Origin: Paraburkholderia sp.
GTDB taxonomy: Bacteria; Pseudomonadota; Gammaproteobacteria; Burkholderiales; Burkholderiaceae
Direction: 5' to 3'
NCBI RefSeq assembly: GCF_028283785.1
Contig: NZ_JAPWKB010000006.1
Location: forward strand, 124,001-188,000
DNA length: 64,000 nt
The notes under the pieces were generated by a model. It was not told the origin of the DNA and did not search any database. It saw only the letters and a program-made list of their open reading frames with translations. Below, piece by piece: positions 24,519 to 34,274 of this stretch (position 1 is its first letter; every line of letters begins with the position of its first letter). Both the position numbers and the translations under genes were made by a program.

Positions 24519-26285
24519 ATGACCAATCTTCACAAGCATCGCTCGCGCATGGTGACCGACGGCGTCACGCGCGCGCCGCATCGCGCGTTTCTGCGCGCCA
24601 CCGGTCTCGACGACGAGTCGATGCAAAAGCCGTTCGTCGCGATCGTCGATACCTTCGGCGAAAACACGCCCTGTTCGATGTCGCTGAATCAGGTGTCGGA
24701 CAATGCGCGGCTCGGCATCGCGGCGGGCGGCGGCGTGCCGATTCGCGGCTCGGCGATCTCGGTGTCGGACGGCACGTCGATGAACCATTCGGGCATGCGC
24801 ATGAGCCTCGTGTCGCGCGAAGTGGTCGCCGACAGCGTCGAGCTGTTCGTGCGCGCGCACGGCTACGACGCGCTGATCGGCGTCGCCGGTTGCGACAAGA
24901 CCTTGCCCGGCATCCTGATGGGCATGGTGCGCGTCAATGTGCCGGGCGTGTTCCTGTTCGGCGGCGCGATGCTGCCGGGCGTCGCGCCGGGTCAACTGCC
25001 GGGCGGCGCGGGCACCGGCCTGCAACGTCAGGCGACCATCCTCAGCACGATCGAAGCGGTCGGCACCGCGCAGCGCGGCGACATCACACGCGCGCAACTC
25101 GACGCGATCGAAAAGCAGTGCACGCCGACGGCCGGTTCCTGTCCCGGCCAGTTCACCGCGAACACGATGGCGATGGTCGCGGAAACGCTCGGCCTCGCGC
25201 CGCTCGGTTCCGCGATGGTGCCTGCGGTCTACAGCGAGCGGATTGCGATCGCGCGTCGCGCGGGCGAAACCGTGATGCGGATCCTGAAGGCGGGCGGCCC
25301 ATTGCCGCGCGATCTCGTCACTGTGCAGAGCCTCGAAAACGCGTGTGCGGCGGTCGCGGCGACGGGCGGCTCGACTAATGCCGCGCTGCATATTCCGGCG
25401 ATCGCCAACGAAGCGGGCATCCGTTTCACGCTCGACGACGTGCAGCGCGTGTTCGCGAAGATTCCGCTGATCGGCGATCTGCAACCGGGCGGCCGCTATC
25501 TCGCGCAGGATCTGCACCACGCGGGCGGCGTGCCGGCGGTGCTCAATGCGCTGCTGGCGGGCGGTTTTCTGCACGGCGATGCACCGGCGCTCGGCGGCGG
25601 CACGCTGGCCGAAGCGCTGAGCGCGTTCGCCGGACCCGACGGCACGGTGGTGCGTCCATGCGATGCGCCGCTCGGCGAGAATGGCGGCCTCGTGATCCTG
25701 CGCGGCAATCTCGCACCGGATGGCGCGTGCCTGAAAGTCGCCGGACTGAAGTCGCTGACTTTCACCGGCGCGGTGCGGATTTTCGAATGCGAAGAGGATT
25801 GCATGGCGGTAGTTGCCGCGCGCGATTATCGCGAGGGCGATGTGCTGGTCATTCGCAACGAAGGACCGAAGGGCGGTCCCGGCATGCGGGAAATGCTGAG
25901 CGTGACGGCGGCGATTTACGGGCAGGGCATGGGCGAAAAAGTCGCGTTGCTGACGGACGGCCGTTTCTCCGGCGCGACGCGCGGCCTGTGCATCGGATAC
26001 GTCGGACCGGAGGCGGCGGCGGGCGGCCCGATCGGTCTGTTGCGCAACGGCGACCGCGTGCATATCGACGCGCGCGAAGGCATCCTGCGGGTCGAACTTT
26101 CCGACGACGAACTCGCCCGGCGCCGCGCCGATGCGCCGCCGCGCGCATCGCGACGCCTCGCGGGCGTGCTCGAAAAATACGAGGCGCTGGTGCGTCCCGC
26201 GCATCTGGGCGCGGTCACGCATTCGGGCGCGGTCGATTGGCCTTACGACGCGCCGACTCACGGCGACGACGGAGCCGCCGCATGA
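24519..26285 (+). CDS. IlvD/Edd-family dehydratase (sugar-acid dehydratase)
   Basis: This 588-residue iron-sulfur dehydratase keeps the cluster cysteines in GCDKTLPG (near residue 126) and [14 protein letters not shown] (near residue 208), plus the late GGFSGAT-like motif [10 protein letters not shown] and the substrate segment [13 protein letters not shown]. The family includes dihydroxy-acid, phosphogluconate, arabinonate, xylonate and galactonate dehydratases, which turn a 2,3-dihydroxy acid into a 2-keto-3-deoxy acid. The CPG in place of the CGG found in IlvD argues for a sugar-acid member. It overlaps the next gene by four bases (ATGA). Confidence 0.88.
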   Translation: MTNLHKHRSRMVTDGVTRAPHRAFLRATGLDDESMQKPFVAIVDTFGENTPCSMSLNQVSDNARLGIAAGGGVPIRGSAISVSDGTSMNHSGMRMSLVSREVVADSVELFVRAHGYDALIGVAGCDKTLPGILMGMVRVNVPGVFLFGGAMLPGVAPGQLPGGAGTGLQRQATILSTIEAVGTAQRGDITRAQLDAIEKQCTPTAGSCPGQFTANTMAMVAETLGLAPLGSAMVPAVYSERIAIARRAGETVMRILKAGGPLPRDLVTVQSLENACAAVAATGGSTNAALHIPAIANEAGIRFTLDDVQRVFAKIPLIGDLQPGGRYLAQDLHHAGGVPAVLNALLAGGFLHGDAPALGGGTLAEALSAFAGPDGTVVRPCDAPLGENGGLVILRGNLAPDGACLKVAGLKSLTFTGAVRIFECEEDCMAVVAARDYREGDVLVIRNEGPKGGPGMREMLSVTAAIYGQGMGEKVALLTDGRFSGATRGLCIGYVGPEAAAGGPIGLLRNGDRVHIDAREGILRVELSDDELARRRADAPPRASRRLAGVLEKYEALVRPAHLGAVTHSGAVDWPYDAPTHGDDGAAA

Positions 26286-27160
26286 CGCGCGCACGTGTCG
26301 GTTTTTGCGGCCTCGGCAAGATGGGATTGCCGATGGCGCAACGTCTGGTCGATGCCGGTTATCCCGTGCGGGTGTGGAACCGGTCGATGGAGAAAGCGAA
26401 TGCGTTGCAGGCGTCGGCGGCGAATTGCGTCGCGTGCGATTCGCCGGCCAACGTCGCCGCCGACGCGGACATCGTGATGCTGTGTCTCGCGGATGCCGCC
26501 GCCGTCGAAGCGGTCGCGTTCGGCGTCAACGGTCTGGCGAGCTTTGCGCGGCCAGGCACGACGCTGGTCGATCATTCGACGCTCGCGCCGTCGCAGACGA
26601 TCGAATTCGCGCAGCGCTGGCACGAACGCACCGGCGGCCGATGGATCGACGCGCCGGTGTCCGGCGGCACGGCGGGCGCGTCGGCCGGTACGCTCGCGAT
26701 CATGGCGGGCGGCGACGCGGCGCTGATCGGCTCGCTCGGCCCGATCCTCGCCGCCTACGCCGCGCGCGTCACACGCATGGGCGACAGCGGCGCCGGTCAA
26801 GCCACCAAGCTCGCGAACCAGACCATCGTGATGACGACGATCGCCGCGCTCGCGGAGTCGACGCGGCTCGCGCGCCGCGCCGGGATCGATGCGACGCGGA
26901 TTCCCGCCGCGTTGCAGGGCGGCTGGGCCGACTCGGTCCTGCTGCAAACGCTGATGCCCCGGATGATCGCGCCGCCGATGCACGCGTCGGGCACGATCCG
27001 CACCATGCTGAAAGACCTCGACGCCGTCGAAGCGCTGGCGCACGACAGCGGCACGGCGATGCCGGTGGCGTCACTGGTGCGCCGCTGGCTCGCGCAGGCG
27101 GTCGAGCAGGGCCTCGGCGACGCGGATATTTCGCAGATCGTGTCGGTGGAGATGTCGTAA
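26282..27160 (+). CDS. 3-hydroxyisobutyrate/tartronate-semialdehyde-type dehydrogenase
   Basis: The 292-residue protein starts with the Rossmann motif [13 protein letters not shown] and keeps the substrate motif [16 protein letters not shown] and the catalytic lysine in [11 protein letters not shown], all hallmarks of the beta-hydroxyacid dehydrogenase family. It would interconvert a 3-hydroxy acid and an aldehyde or keto acid with NAD(P). Its ATG overlaps the dehydratase stop, so the two are coupled. Within this operon it may reduce or oxidise a short product of sugar-acid breakdown. Confidence 0.9.
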   Translation: MTRARVGFCGLGKMGLPMAQRLVDAGYPVRVWNRSMEKANALQASAANCVACDSPANVAADADIVMLCLADAAAVEAVAFGVNGLASFARPGTTLVDHSTLAPSQTIEFAQRWHERTGGRWIDAPVSGGTAGASAGTLAIMAGGDAALIGSLGPILAAYAARVTRMGDSGAGQATKLANQTIVMTTIAALAESTRLARRAGIDATRIPAALQGGWADSVLLQTLMPRMIAPPMHASGTIRTMLKDLDAVEALAHDSGTAMPVASLVRRWLAQAVEQGLGDADISQIVSVEMS

Positions 27161-27239
27161 GCGGTATCGAACGCACACCGGGCGTCGCGGCATGGCGGAC
27201 GCGCCGGATCCATAGATACGCCATGCGTCAGGAGACACG

Positions 27240-28583
27240 ATGCCAACCCTCGAATCCGCGAACGCGCGCGGCACGCCGTTCGACAGCCTCACCGCCAGCC
27301 AGTGGCGGCTGATCATTCTCGCGAGCCTCGGCGGCGCGCTGGAGTTTTACGACTTCGTCGTGTACGGCGTTTTCGCGCAGTTTATCGGCCGCGCCTTTTT
27401 CTCGATGCTCGATCCGATGACTGCGCTGGTGTTGTCGTTCGCGGTGTTTGCGATCGGCTATCTGTCGCGGCCGATCGGTGGCGCGGTGCTGAGCTGGTTC
27501 GGCGACCGCTATGGACGGCGGCGGGTGTTTATCGTGTCGGTGATCGTCGTATCGCTGTCGACGATCGGTATGGGACTGGTGCCGACATACGCCAGCTGGG
27601 GCATCGCCGCGACCGTGACGATGGTGTTGCTGCGGCTCGTTCAGGGCTTCTGTCTGGGCGGCGAACTGCCCGGCTCGATTACCTATGTCGTCGAAACCGT
27701 GCCGCGTCGCGCGGGCTTCGTCTGCGGGATCGTGTTCTTTTGCGTGAACTCGGGCGTGCTGCTCGCCGCCGCCGTGAATCTCGGCGTGCACGCGGTGCTG
27801 ACGCCCGACGGCGTTGCGGCCTACGGCTGGCGGTTCGCGTTTATCTTCGGCGGGGTGATCGGCCTGCTCGGGTTCTGGCTGCGTCGAAAGCTGGAGGAAA
27901 CGCCGGAATTCGCGCATATGAAGCACATCGCCGCGAAGCATCCGTTTGCCGAACTGATGCGCGAACACTGGCGGCCGGTGGTGCTCGGCATCCTGACGAC
28001 GGCGGCGACAGCGGGTTACAACGGCTTGCTGTTCGCGCACATGCCCGCGTATCTCGACAAGGTGCTGCACTACGATGCGCATCAGGTCGCGCTCGGCCAG
28101 AACGTCGCGCTGGCGACGGCGTCGCTGGGCATTCTGCTGATCGGGCGTCTGGGCGACAGCATGCCGCGTCGGCATCTGATGCGCGCGGGCGCGCTGCTGC
28201 TGATCGTGCTGACGATGCCGTTCTATCACGCGGCCGTCAGTCACCGGATGGACCTGATCGTGCTGATGCTGCTCGGCGGTCTGGGCGCGGCGCTGATCAA
28301 CGGCACCTTCGCCTGCATCATCGCCGACATGTTTCCGACCCGTGTACGGTTCAGCGGCGTCGCGCTGGCGTTCAATCTGAGCTTTACGATTTTCAGCGGG
28401 ACCGCGCCGCTGATCGGCACCTGGTTGATCGGCCGTACCGGCGATCTCGCCGCGCCCGGCTATTTCATGGTCGTGTGCGCATTGCTGACGTTCTTCGCGA
28501 CCTTCGGGCTGAAGTCGCTGAGCGGGCGGATCGCGCAACCGGCGACATCGGCGAGTGGCGTACCGTCGATGGACAGCGTCTGA
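27240..28583 (+). CDS. MFS transporter, metabolite:proton symporter type
   Basis: This 447-residue carrier begins with the MHS-family signature SLGGALEFYDFVVYGVFAQFIG and holds the loop motif RPIGGAVLSWFGDRYGRRRVF and the RLVQGFCLGGELPG segment. Relatives import dicarboxylates, shikimate, alpha-ketoglutarate or betaines. AGGAGA lies before its ATG. It closes the sugar-acid operon about 80 bases after the dehydrogenase and may take up a related acid. A convergent LysR gene follows. Confidence 0.9.
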   Translation: MPTLESANARGTPFDSLTASQWRLIILASLGGALEFYDFVVYGVFAQFIGRAFFSMLDPMTALVLSFAVFAIGYLSRPIGGAVLSWFGDRYGRRRVFIVSVIVVSLSTIGMGLVPTYASWGIAATVTMVLLRLVQGFCLGGELPGSITYVVETVPRRAGFVCGIVFFCVNSGVLLAAAVNLGVHAVLTPDGVAAYGWRFAFIFGGVIGLLGFWLRRKLEETPEFAHMKHIAAKHPFAELMREHWRPVVLGILTTAATAGYNGLLFAHMPAYLDKVLHYDAHQVALGQNVALATASLGILLIGRLGDSMPRRHLMRAGALLLIVLTMPFYHAAVSHRMDLIVLMLLGGLGAALINGTFACIIADMFPTRVRFSGVALAFNLSFTIFSGTAPLIGTWLIGRTGDLAAPGYFMVVCALLTFFATFGLKSLSGRIAQPATSASGVPSMDSV

Positions 28584-28625
28584 CCACGCATGGCGGGGCG
28601 GCGTCGCTGCTCCGCCGCCGCTGAA

Positions 28626-29594
28626 TCACGTCGCCGGGTCTGCGTGCGTGGCGCGGCAAATCTGCCGTAGCGATGCCGCGAACGCGTCTTGTGCCGCCGA
28701 ACGCGGCGCGTCCGCGCGCGTGAACATCGCGATCGGCGGCAGCGTCCAGCCGAACGAATACGGAACGATCGCGACACCCGCGATCCGCACCAGTTCTTCG
28801 GCGATATCCGCAGGCACGATCGACACGGCCGCTTCGCTGGTCGCGATCATTTCGCCGATCAGCTTCGACGAATAGCTTTCGACGAACGGCACCGGCGGCA
28901 CGGTTCCCGCCGCCAGGAACAGGTCCGACACCTGTTCGCGCATCGGCGTATGCGGCGCACCGAGAATCCAGTCGAGCGTGACCAGCGTGCTCCAGTCGAG
29001 CTTCACGCGACCGAGTTGCGCGGCCAGACGCCGGCTCGCGATCAGGCGCGGCTGCTGCCGGTACAGCACTTCGAAGCGCACCTGCGTCAGATCCACCGCC
29101 GACGACGCACGGCCGATCACGATATCCACCGTATGGTCGCGCAACTGATGCAGCAGCTGGTCGCTGGTGCCTTCGTGGATGGTCGCGGTCAGCCGCGCCA
29201 TGTCAGGCTGCGTGCGCCGCAATGCCGCCGACAGCATCTGCCCGGAAATAAACGGAATGACGCCGATATGCAGATGCGCGGCATGCCCCGACGCGACCGC
29301 TTCCATGTTGCGCGCGAGGTGATCGAGGTCGTGGATCATCGCTCGCGCGCGCGCCAGCACGACCGCGCCGAGGGCCGTGGGCAGCATGCCGCGCGAGGTC
29401 CGCTCGAACAGCGGCGTGCCGAACATGCTTTCGAGTTCGGCGAGCGCGTTGGTGACGGCGGGCTGGCTGCTCGCCATCTGCTCGGCCACGCGCGTCAGCG
29501 AACCATGCTGCTCGATCTGCAGCAACAGCATCAGGTGCCGCATTTTTAAGCGTGCGGTCAACCGCCTGACCAGCCCGTTCAACTCGAATGTCAT
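28626..29594 (-). CDS. LysR-family transcriptional regulator
   Basis: This 322-residue regulator has a helix-turn-helix in LLQIEQHGSLTRVAEQMASSQPAVTNALAELESMFG (about residues 24-58) and an effector domain in which GHAAHLHIGVIPF opens the first lobe. It is convergent with the MHS carrier gene and divergent from maeB, 115 bases away. It could therefore regulate maeB, the carrier, or only itself. The intergenic part holds AT-rich T-N11-A-like sequence but no perfect palindrome that I can see. Confidence 0.9.
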   Translation of the reverse strand: MTFELNGLVRRLTARLKMRHLMLLLQIEQHGSLTRVAEQMASSQPAVTNALAELESMFGTPLFERTSRGMLPTALGAVVLARARAMIHDLDHLARNMEAVASGHAAHLHIGVIPFISGQMLSAALRRTQPDMARLTATIHEGTSDQLLHQLRDHTVDIVIGRASSAVDLTQVRFEVLYRQQPRLIASRRLAAQLGRVKLDWSTLVTLDWILGAPHTPMREQVSDLFLAAGTVPPVPFVESYSSKLIGEMIATSEAAVSIVPADIAEELVRIAGVAIVPYSFGWTLPPIAMFTRADAPRSAAQDAFAASLRQICRATHADPAT

Positions 29595-29709
29595 CGAAAA
29601 CTCGTCGCATCATTAGAAAAAAGTGATGGGGCAATACTAAAACAAAATGATCGCGTTATGGCGTGTCCCTAGAATCGCCGTCACAACTGACTTTCAGAGA
29701 CCTACGGAC

Positions 29710-31998
29710 ATGAACAAGACCGATCAGCAAGCCGCTTTCGACTATCACGAGTTTCCGACCCCCGGAAAGCTTTCGGTGACGGCGAGCAAGCCGCTCGTCA
29801 CGCAACGCGATCTGTCGCTGGCGTACACGCCGGGCGTCGCGAGCGTGTGCGAAGCGATTGCGGCCGATCCGCTGCAGGCGTTCCGTTTCACGGCGCGCGG
29901 CAACCTGGTCGGCGTGATTTCGAACGGCACGGCGGTGCTGGGTCTGGGCAATATCGGCGCGCTGGCGTCGAAGCCGGTGATGGAAGGCAAGGCGGTGCTG
30001 TTCAAGAAGTTCGCCGGAATCGACGTGTTCGACATCGAAATCAACGAAACCGATCCGGACAAGCTGGTCGAGATCATCGCGGGTCTCGAACCGACCTTCG
30101 GCGGGATCAACCTCGAAGACATCAAGGCGCCGGAATGCTTCACGGTTGAAAGCAAACTGCGCGAACGGATGAAGATTCCGGTTTTCCACGACGATCAGCA
30201 CGGCACCGCGATCACCGTGTCCGCCGCGTTTATCAACGGCCTGAAAGTGGTCGGCAAGTCGATCAAGGACGTGAAAGTGGTCACGTCGGGCGCGGGCGCG
30301 GCGGCGCTGGCCTGTCTCGATCTGATGGTCGATCTGGGGTTGCCGCTCGAAAACGTCTGGGCGACGGATATCGAAGGCGTGGTCTATCGTGGCCGCGAGA
30401 AGCTGATGGACCCGCACAAGGCGCGCTTCGCGCAGGACACCGATGCGCGCACGCTGGCCGAAGTGATCGGCGGCGCGGACGTGTTTCTGGGGTTGTCGGT
30501 GGGCGGCATTCTGAGCGCGGAGATGTTGCGCGAGATGGCGCCGCGTCCGCTGATTCTCGCACTCGCCAATCCGACGCCGGAGATTTTCCCGGAACTCGCG
30601 CACGCTACCCGCGACGACGTCGTGATTGCAACCGGCCGTTCGGACTTCCCGAATCAGGTCAATAACGTGCTGTGCTTTCCGTACATTTTCCGTGGCGCGC
30701 TCGATGTCGGCGCGGTCACGATCACGCGGGAAATGGAAATTGCCGCGGTCCACGCGATCGCCGGTCTCGCCGAAGAAGAGCAGAACGAAGTCGTCGCGGC
30801 GGCCTATGGCGCGTACGACGTCGCATTCGGTCCGCAATACCTGATTCCGAAGCCGTTCGACCCGCGCCTGATCGTGCGGATCGCGCCGGCCGTCGCGAAG
30901 GCGGCGATGGAAGGCGGTGTGGCGACGCGTCCGCTGCCGGATCTGGATGCGTACGTCGAGCAGTTGCAGCAGTTCGTGTATCACTCGGGCGCGTTTATGA
31001 AGCCGTTGTTTTCGACGGCGCGTCAGTTCGTGCGCGATGGCGGCAAGTCGCGCATCGTGTTCACCGAAGGCGAAGACGAACGCGTGCTGCGCGCGGTCCA
31101 GGTGATCGTCGATGAAAAACTCGCACGGCCGATTCTGGTCGGGCGTCCGGAAGTGCTGTTGGCGCGCATCGAGAAATTCGGCTTGCGCCTGAAGCTCGGT
31201 CAGGATGTCGAAGTGACGAATCCGGAATACGACGAACGCTTCCCGCAATACTGGACGACGTACTGGGAATTGATGTGCCGCGACGGCATCACGAAGGAAA
31301 TGGCGCGCGTGGAAATGCGGCGTCGTTTGACGCTGATCGGCGCGATGATGGTGCGCCTGGGCGATGCGGACGGCATGGTGTGCGGCACGGTCGGCGCGTA
31401 TCACGACCATCTGCGGTTCGTCGATCAGGTGATCGGCAAGAAGCGCGGCGCGAAGACGTATGCGGCGATGAATATCCTGTTGCTGGATCAACGCACGGTG
31501 GCGCTGGTCGACACGCACATCAACGACGATCCGACCGCAGAGCAGATTGCGGAATTCACGATTGCCGCCGCGAAGCAGATGGCATGGCTGAATCTCGCGC
31601 CGAAAGCGGCGTTGCTGTCGCGTTCGAACTTCGGCTCGGGCAGTGCGGCGTCGGGCGCGAAAATGAGGCGCGCGCTGGAGATCGTCAAGGAACTCGCACC
31701 CGACCTTGAAATCGACGGCGAAATGCATGGCGATTGCGCGCTGGACGAGGCGTTGCGCCTGCGCATCCTGCCGATGTCGCCATTGAAGGGCGCGGCGAAT
31801 CTGCTGGTATGCCCGAATGTCGATTCGGGGAATATCGCTTATAACCTGCTGAAAACCGGCGCAGGCAGTAATGTCGCCGTGGGTCCGTTCCTGTTGGGCG
31901 TGAATGGCCCGGTCAATATCCTGACGTCGAGTTCGACGGTGCGCCGGATTGTGAATATGACGGCGTTGACGGTGATCGAGGCGAATCGGGAAGTGTAA
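29710..31998 (+). CDS. maeB: NADP-dependent malic enzyme with phosphotransacetylase-like domain
   Basis: This 762-residue two-domain protein is typical of MaeB. The N-terminal malic-enzyme part (about 1-430) has [12 protein letters not shown], the metal and substrate region [24 protein letters not shown] and the NADP site [17 protein letters not shown]. The rest is a phosphotransacetylase-like domain ([48 protein letters not shown]) that in relatives senses acetyl-CoA rather than catalysing. It decarboxylates malate to pyruvate, making NADPH, and matters during growth on acetate- or acid-yielding substrates. A strong terminator follows. Confidence 0.96.
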   Translation: MNKTDQQAAFDYHEFPTPGKLSVTASKPLVTQRDLSLAYTPGVASVCEAIAADPLQAFRFTARGNLVGVISNGTAVLGLGNIGALASKPVMEGKAVLFKKFAGIDVFDIEINETDPDKLVEIIAGLEPTFGGINLEDIKAPECFTVESKLRERMKIPVFHDDQHGTAITVSAAFINGLKVVGKSIKDVKVVTSGAGAAALACLDLMVDLGLPLENVWATDIEGVVYRGREKLMDPHKARFAQDTDARTLAEVIGGADVFLGLSVGGILSAEMLREMAPRPLILALANPTPEIFPELAHATRDDVVIATGRSDFPNQVNNVLCFPYIFRGALDVGAVTITREMEIAAVHAIAGLAEEEQNEVVAAAYGAYDVAFGPQYLIPKPFDPRLIVRIAPAVAKAAMEGGVATRPLPDLDAYVEQLQQFVYHSGAFMKPLFSTARQFVRDGGKSRIVFTEGEDERVLRAVQVIVDEKLARPILVGRPEVLLARIEKFGLRLKLGQDVEVTNPEYDERFPQYWTTYWELMCRDGITKEMARVEMRRRLTLIGAMMVRLGDADGMVCGTVGAYHDHLRFVDQVIGKKRGAKTYAAMNILLLDQRTVALVDTHINDDPTAEQIAEFTIAAAKQMAWLNLAPKAALLSRSNFGSGSAASGAKMRRALEIVKELAPDLEIDGEMHGDCALDEALRLRILPMSPLKGAANLLVCPNVDSGNIAYNLLKTGAGSNVAVGPFLLGVNGPVNILTSSSTVRRIVNMTALTVIEANREV

Positions 31999-32026
31999 AA
32001 ATCCGGACCCGAACCGGAACCCAGCA

Positions 32027-32061
32027 GCGCGACGTCCCCGAACCGGGACGTCGCGCTTTTT
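32027..32061 (+). terminator. Rho-independent terminator after maeB
   Basis: GCGCGACGTCCC (32027-32038) pairs perfectly with GGGACGTCGCGC (32045-32056) around a six-base loop and is followed by TTTTT. It starts 29 bases after the maeB stop. Confidence 0.9.
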
Positions 32062-32168
32062 CGATTATGGGCGCGACTGCAGACCAGGCGGCGGAATAGT
32101 ACGATCATGAACATATGGGCGTCGACATCGACGCCCCGTTCAATCGCTGCTCCTTCGGAGCTTGCCGC

Positions 32169-32720
32169 ATGAAAATTTCAAGCCGTGTCCAGTCCACGTC
32201 ACTGCCACTGGAAAGCACACTCGCACCCACGTTCGCGCGCGCCGATCTGGCCGATGCTTTCGTCTTGACGATCCCAAATGCGGACAAGTCGTCGGTCGAC
32301 GATTGGGCGCATGCGGTGCTCGATCATCCGTCACCGATGCTGCGTGGCTTGCTCACGTTGCGGGACACGCTGGTCGCACCGTTGGGCCTCAAGACCTCAC
32401 GCGCGTTGCGCACGTCGTTGCGAAACCGCGCGGTCGAGCATATGGACTTCTTTCAGGTGCGGTCCCGTTCCCCGAACGAGATCGTGCTTGGCGAGGATGA
32501 TAGCCATCTCGACTTCAGATTGTCGCTGTTGCTCCGCGCATCGAGTGACAATGCCGCACGCCAGCTTGTGGCCACGACGGTCGTGCACTGTCACAACCTC
32601 ACCGGCCGCGCGTATCTCGCGCTGATCACGCCTTTTCACAAGCGGGTCGTCATACAGAATCTGAAGCGCGCGATGCAGTGGATGCCACGCTCGACGGTGG
32701 TTTCCGGGCCGGATCGATAG
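32169..32720 (+). CDS. DUF2867-family protein
   Basis: This 183-residue protein resembles DUF2867 proteins, with the pattern VEHMDFFQVRSRSPNEIVLGEDDSHLDFRLSLLL and the ending ALITPFHKRVVIQNLKRA. The function of the family is not established. I prefer ATG 32169, which has GGAG eight bases upstream, over an earlier in-frame ATG at 32115. It stands alone between the maeB terminator and a convergent SDR gene. Confidence 0.8.
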   Translation: MKISSRVQSTSLPLESTLAPTFARADLADAFVLTIPNADKSSVDDWAHAVLDHPSPMLRGLLTLRDTLVAPLGLKTSRALRTSLRNRAVEHMDFFQVRSRSPNEIVLGEDDSHLDFRLSLLLRASSDNAARQLVATTVVHCHNLTGRAYLALITPFHKRVVIQNLKRAMQWMPRSTVVSGPDR

Positions 32721-32753
32721 AGGGACACGCGTCCATCGTCGGCCCGGAGGTCA

Positions 32754-33530
32754 TCACCCTTTCCTGAACATCGGCCCGCCCCACGGCGCGCCGATCGTCC
32801 CGCCGTCCACCACGATTTCCGCTGCGGTAATCCCCGACGCATCCGTCGATGCGAGGAACACGGCCGCCGTCGCGACTTCTTCCGGCGTCGCGAGACGCGC
32901 CATCGGAATGCGCGGCGCGAACGCCTGTTCCGTGCCGTCGATGGTGGCGCCGGCGCGCGCGCCGCGGGTCCAGATCGGCGTGCGCGTGCCGCCCGGAATC
33001 ACCGTGTTCACGCGAATCCCACGCTCGATCAACTCGGACGCGAACACTTTCGCCATCTCCGTAATGCCTGCTTTCGTCGCCGAATAAGCCGCCGTTCCCG
33101 ACGCGCCGAGTTCGCGCATCACCGAGCCGTTCAGCACGATCGCGCCGCCCGCGCTCATCAATGGCAACGCTGCTTGCACCGTCAGGAACACGGCCGTCAG
33201 ATTGGTGCGCAGGATCGCGTCGAATGCGGCCGCGGTCGTGCCGCCGAGTGGTGTCGGACCGGAAATGCCCGCGTTGGCGAACACGACGTCGAGCGAGCCG
33301 AATTTCGCCTTGATCTGCGCGGCCATCGAATCGACCTCGGCTTCGTTGTCGAGATTCGCGCGGATGCCCAGCGCGTTCTCGCCGAGTTCGGCAACCGCTT
33401 GATCCAGCTTCGCGCCATCGCGCCCCGTGATCGCGACCCGCGCGCCTTCGGCGATCAGAATCTTTGCCGCTGCAAAACCAATGCCGCTGTTGCCGCCGGT
33501 AATCAGCGCTGTTTTTCCCGTGAAACGCAT
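32754..33530 (-). CDS. Short-chain dehydrogenase/reductase paired with TetR
   Basis: This 258-residue SDR has TGGNSGIGFAAA, FANAG, the serine segment LNGSVM and the catalytic YSATK motif, ending with the AEIVVDGGTIG loop. It would reduce or oxidise a small carbonyl/alcohol substrate using NADP(H). It diverges from a TetR gene 153 bases away with a strong inverted repeat in between. This is the standard arrangement for an SDR that is derepressed by electrophiles or an aldehyde substrate. Confidence 0.9.
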   Translation of the reverse strand: MRFTGKTALITGGNSGIGFAAAKILIAEGARVAITGRDGAKLDQAVAELGENALGIRANLDNEAEVDSMAAQIKAKFGSLDVVFANAGISGPTPLGGTTAAAFDAILRTNLTAVFLTVQAALPLMSAGGAIVLNGSVMRELGASGTAAYSATKAGITEMAKVFASELIERGIRVNTVIPGGTRTPIWTRGARAGATIDGTEQAFAPRIPMARLATPEEVATAAVFLASTDASGITAAEIVVDGGTIGAPWGGPMFRKG

Positions 33531-33598
33531 AAACCTTCTCCTGATGAAAATCGGATAAATCGAAGCAACCGGATCAGACCGGACACGTGATGCTCGAT

Positions 33599-33636
33599 CT
33601 GAAATTCTGCAGGTTGAGCATCATGCAGATTTTCAG
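33599..33636. promoter_or_regulatory. TetR operator region between SDR and TetR genes
   Basis: CTGAAATTCTGCA (33599-33611) and TGCAGATTTTCAG (33624-33636) form an inverted repeat with 12 of 13 bases paired around 12 bases. Inside the same region TGATGCTC/GAGCATCA form another inverted repeat, and CATGCAGATT occurs twice in direct order (33622-33631, 33649-33658). The dense symmetry just upstream of both divergent genes fits TetR autoregulation and SDR repression. Confidence 0.6.
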
Positions 33637-33683
33637 TATTATGCTCGTCATGCAGATTGTCAAGTCTTGAGAAGGCGAAAAAA

Positions 33684-34265
33684 ATGGGTTATTCGCAGGC
33701 GCAGAAAGCGGAAAGCCGGCAGCGTGTGCTGGAGAACGCGTCGCGGCAGATCCGCGAAAACGGCATCGACGCGCTTGGCGTGGCCGATTGCATGCGGAGC
33801 GCGGGCCTCACGCACGGCGCGTTTTACGGGCATTTTTCGTCGCGCGATGCGCTGATCGTCGAGGCGCTCGAACATGCGGTACAGCAAAGCGAAAAGCGGA
33901 TGGCGGCACGCGCGGCGAATCCGGACGCGCAGGACAAGACGCCGCTCGCGCTACTGGCCGACGCGTTTCTAAATGAGCGTCATGTGCGCAATCCGGGCGA
34001 AGGCTGTGCATTGTGTGCGCTCGCGGGCGATGCGCGACATGCGATTCCCGACGTGCGTGCGCTGCTGACGCGCTACGTGCAGGTGCTCGCGTCGCGGATC
34101 GCGGGCGCGATGGCGAGCGATACCGACGGCCCGGCGCTCGCGATCGTCGCGACGATCGTCGGTGCGGTGACGTTGGCGCGTGCGGTGGACGACGACGAGC
34201 TCGCGAAGTCGATCATCGCTTCGTCGCTCGATCTCGTGATGGCGCAGGATGCCGACGTCGTCTGA
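33684..34265 (+). CDS. TetR-family transcriptional repressor
   Basis: This 193-residue protein has the TetR helix-turn-helix (RQRVLENASRQIRENGIDALGVADCMRSAGLTHGAFYGHFSSRDALIVEAL, residues 13-63) followed by a helical ligand domain containing a GEGCALCALAGD cysteine pair. Those cysteines could sense electrophiles, as in NemR-like repressors, but this is inference. I chose ATG 33684, with GAAGG upstream, over a TTG at 33657. It diverges from the SDR it probably represses. Confidence 0.9.
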   Translation: MGYSQAQKAESRQRVLENASRQIRENGIDALGVADCMRSAGLTHGAFYGHFSSRDALIVEALEHAVQQSEKRMAARAANPDAQDKTPLALLADAFLNERHVRNPGEGCALCALAGDARHAIPDVRALLTRYVQVLASRIAGAMASDTDGPALAIVATIVGAVTLARAVDDDELAKSIIASSLDLVMAQDADVV

Positions 34266-34274
34266 CGAAGCCGC

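Noticed and set aside
24495..31728. Long minus-strand frames opposite the dehydratase (599 codons) and malic enzyme (690 codons)
   Set aside because: Each lies entirely within a strongly supported gene on the other strand; no motif or ribosome site supports expression.
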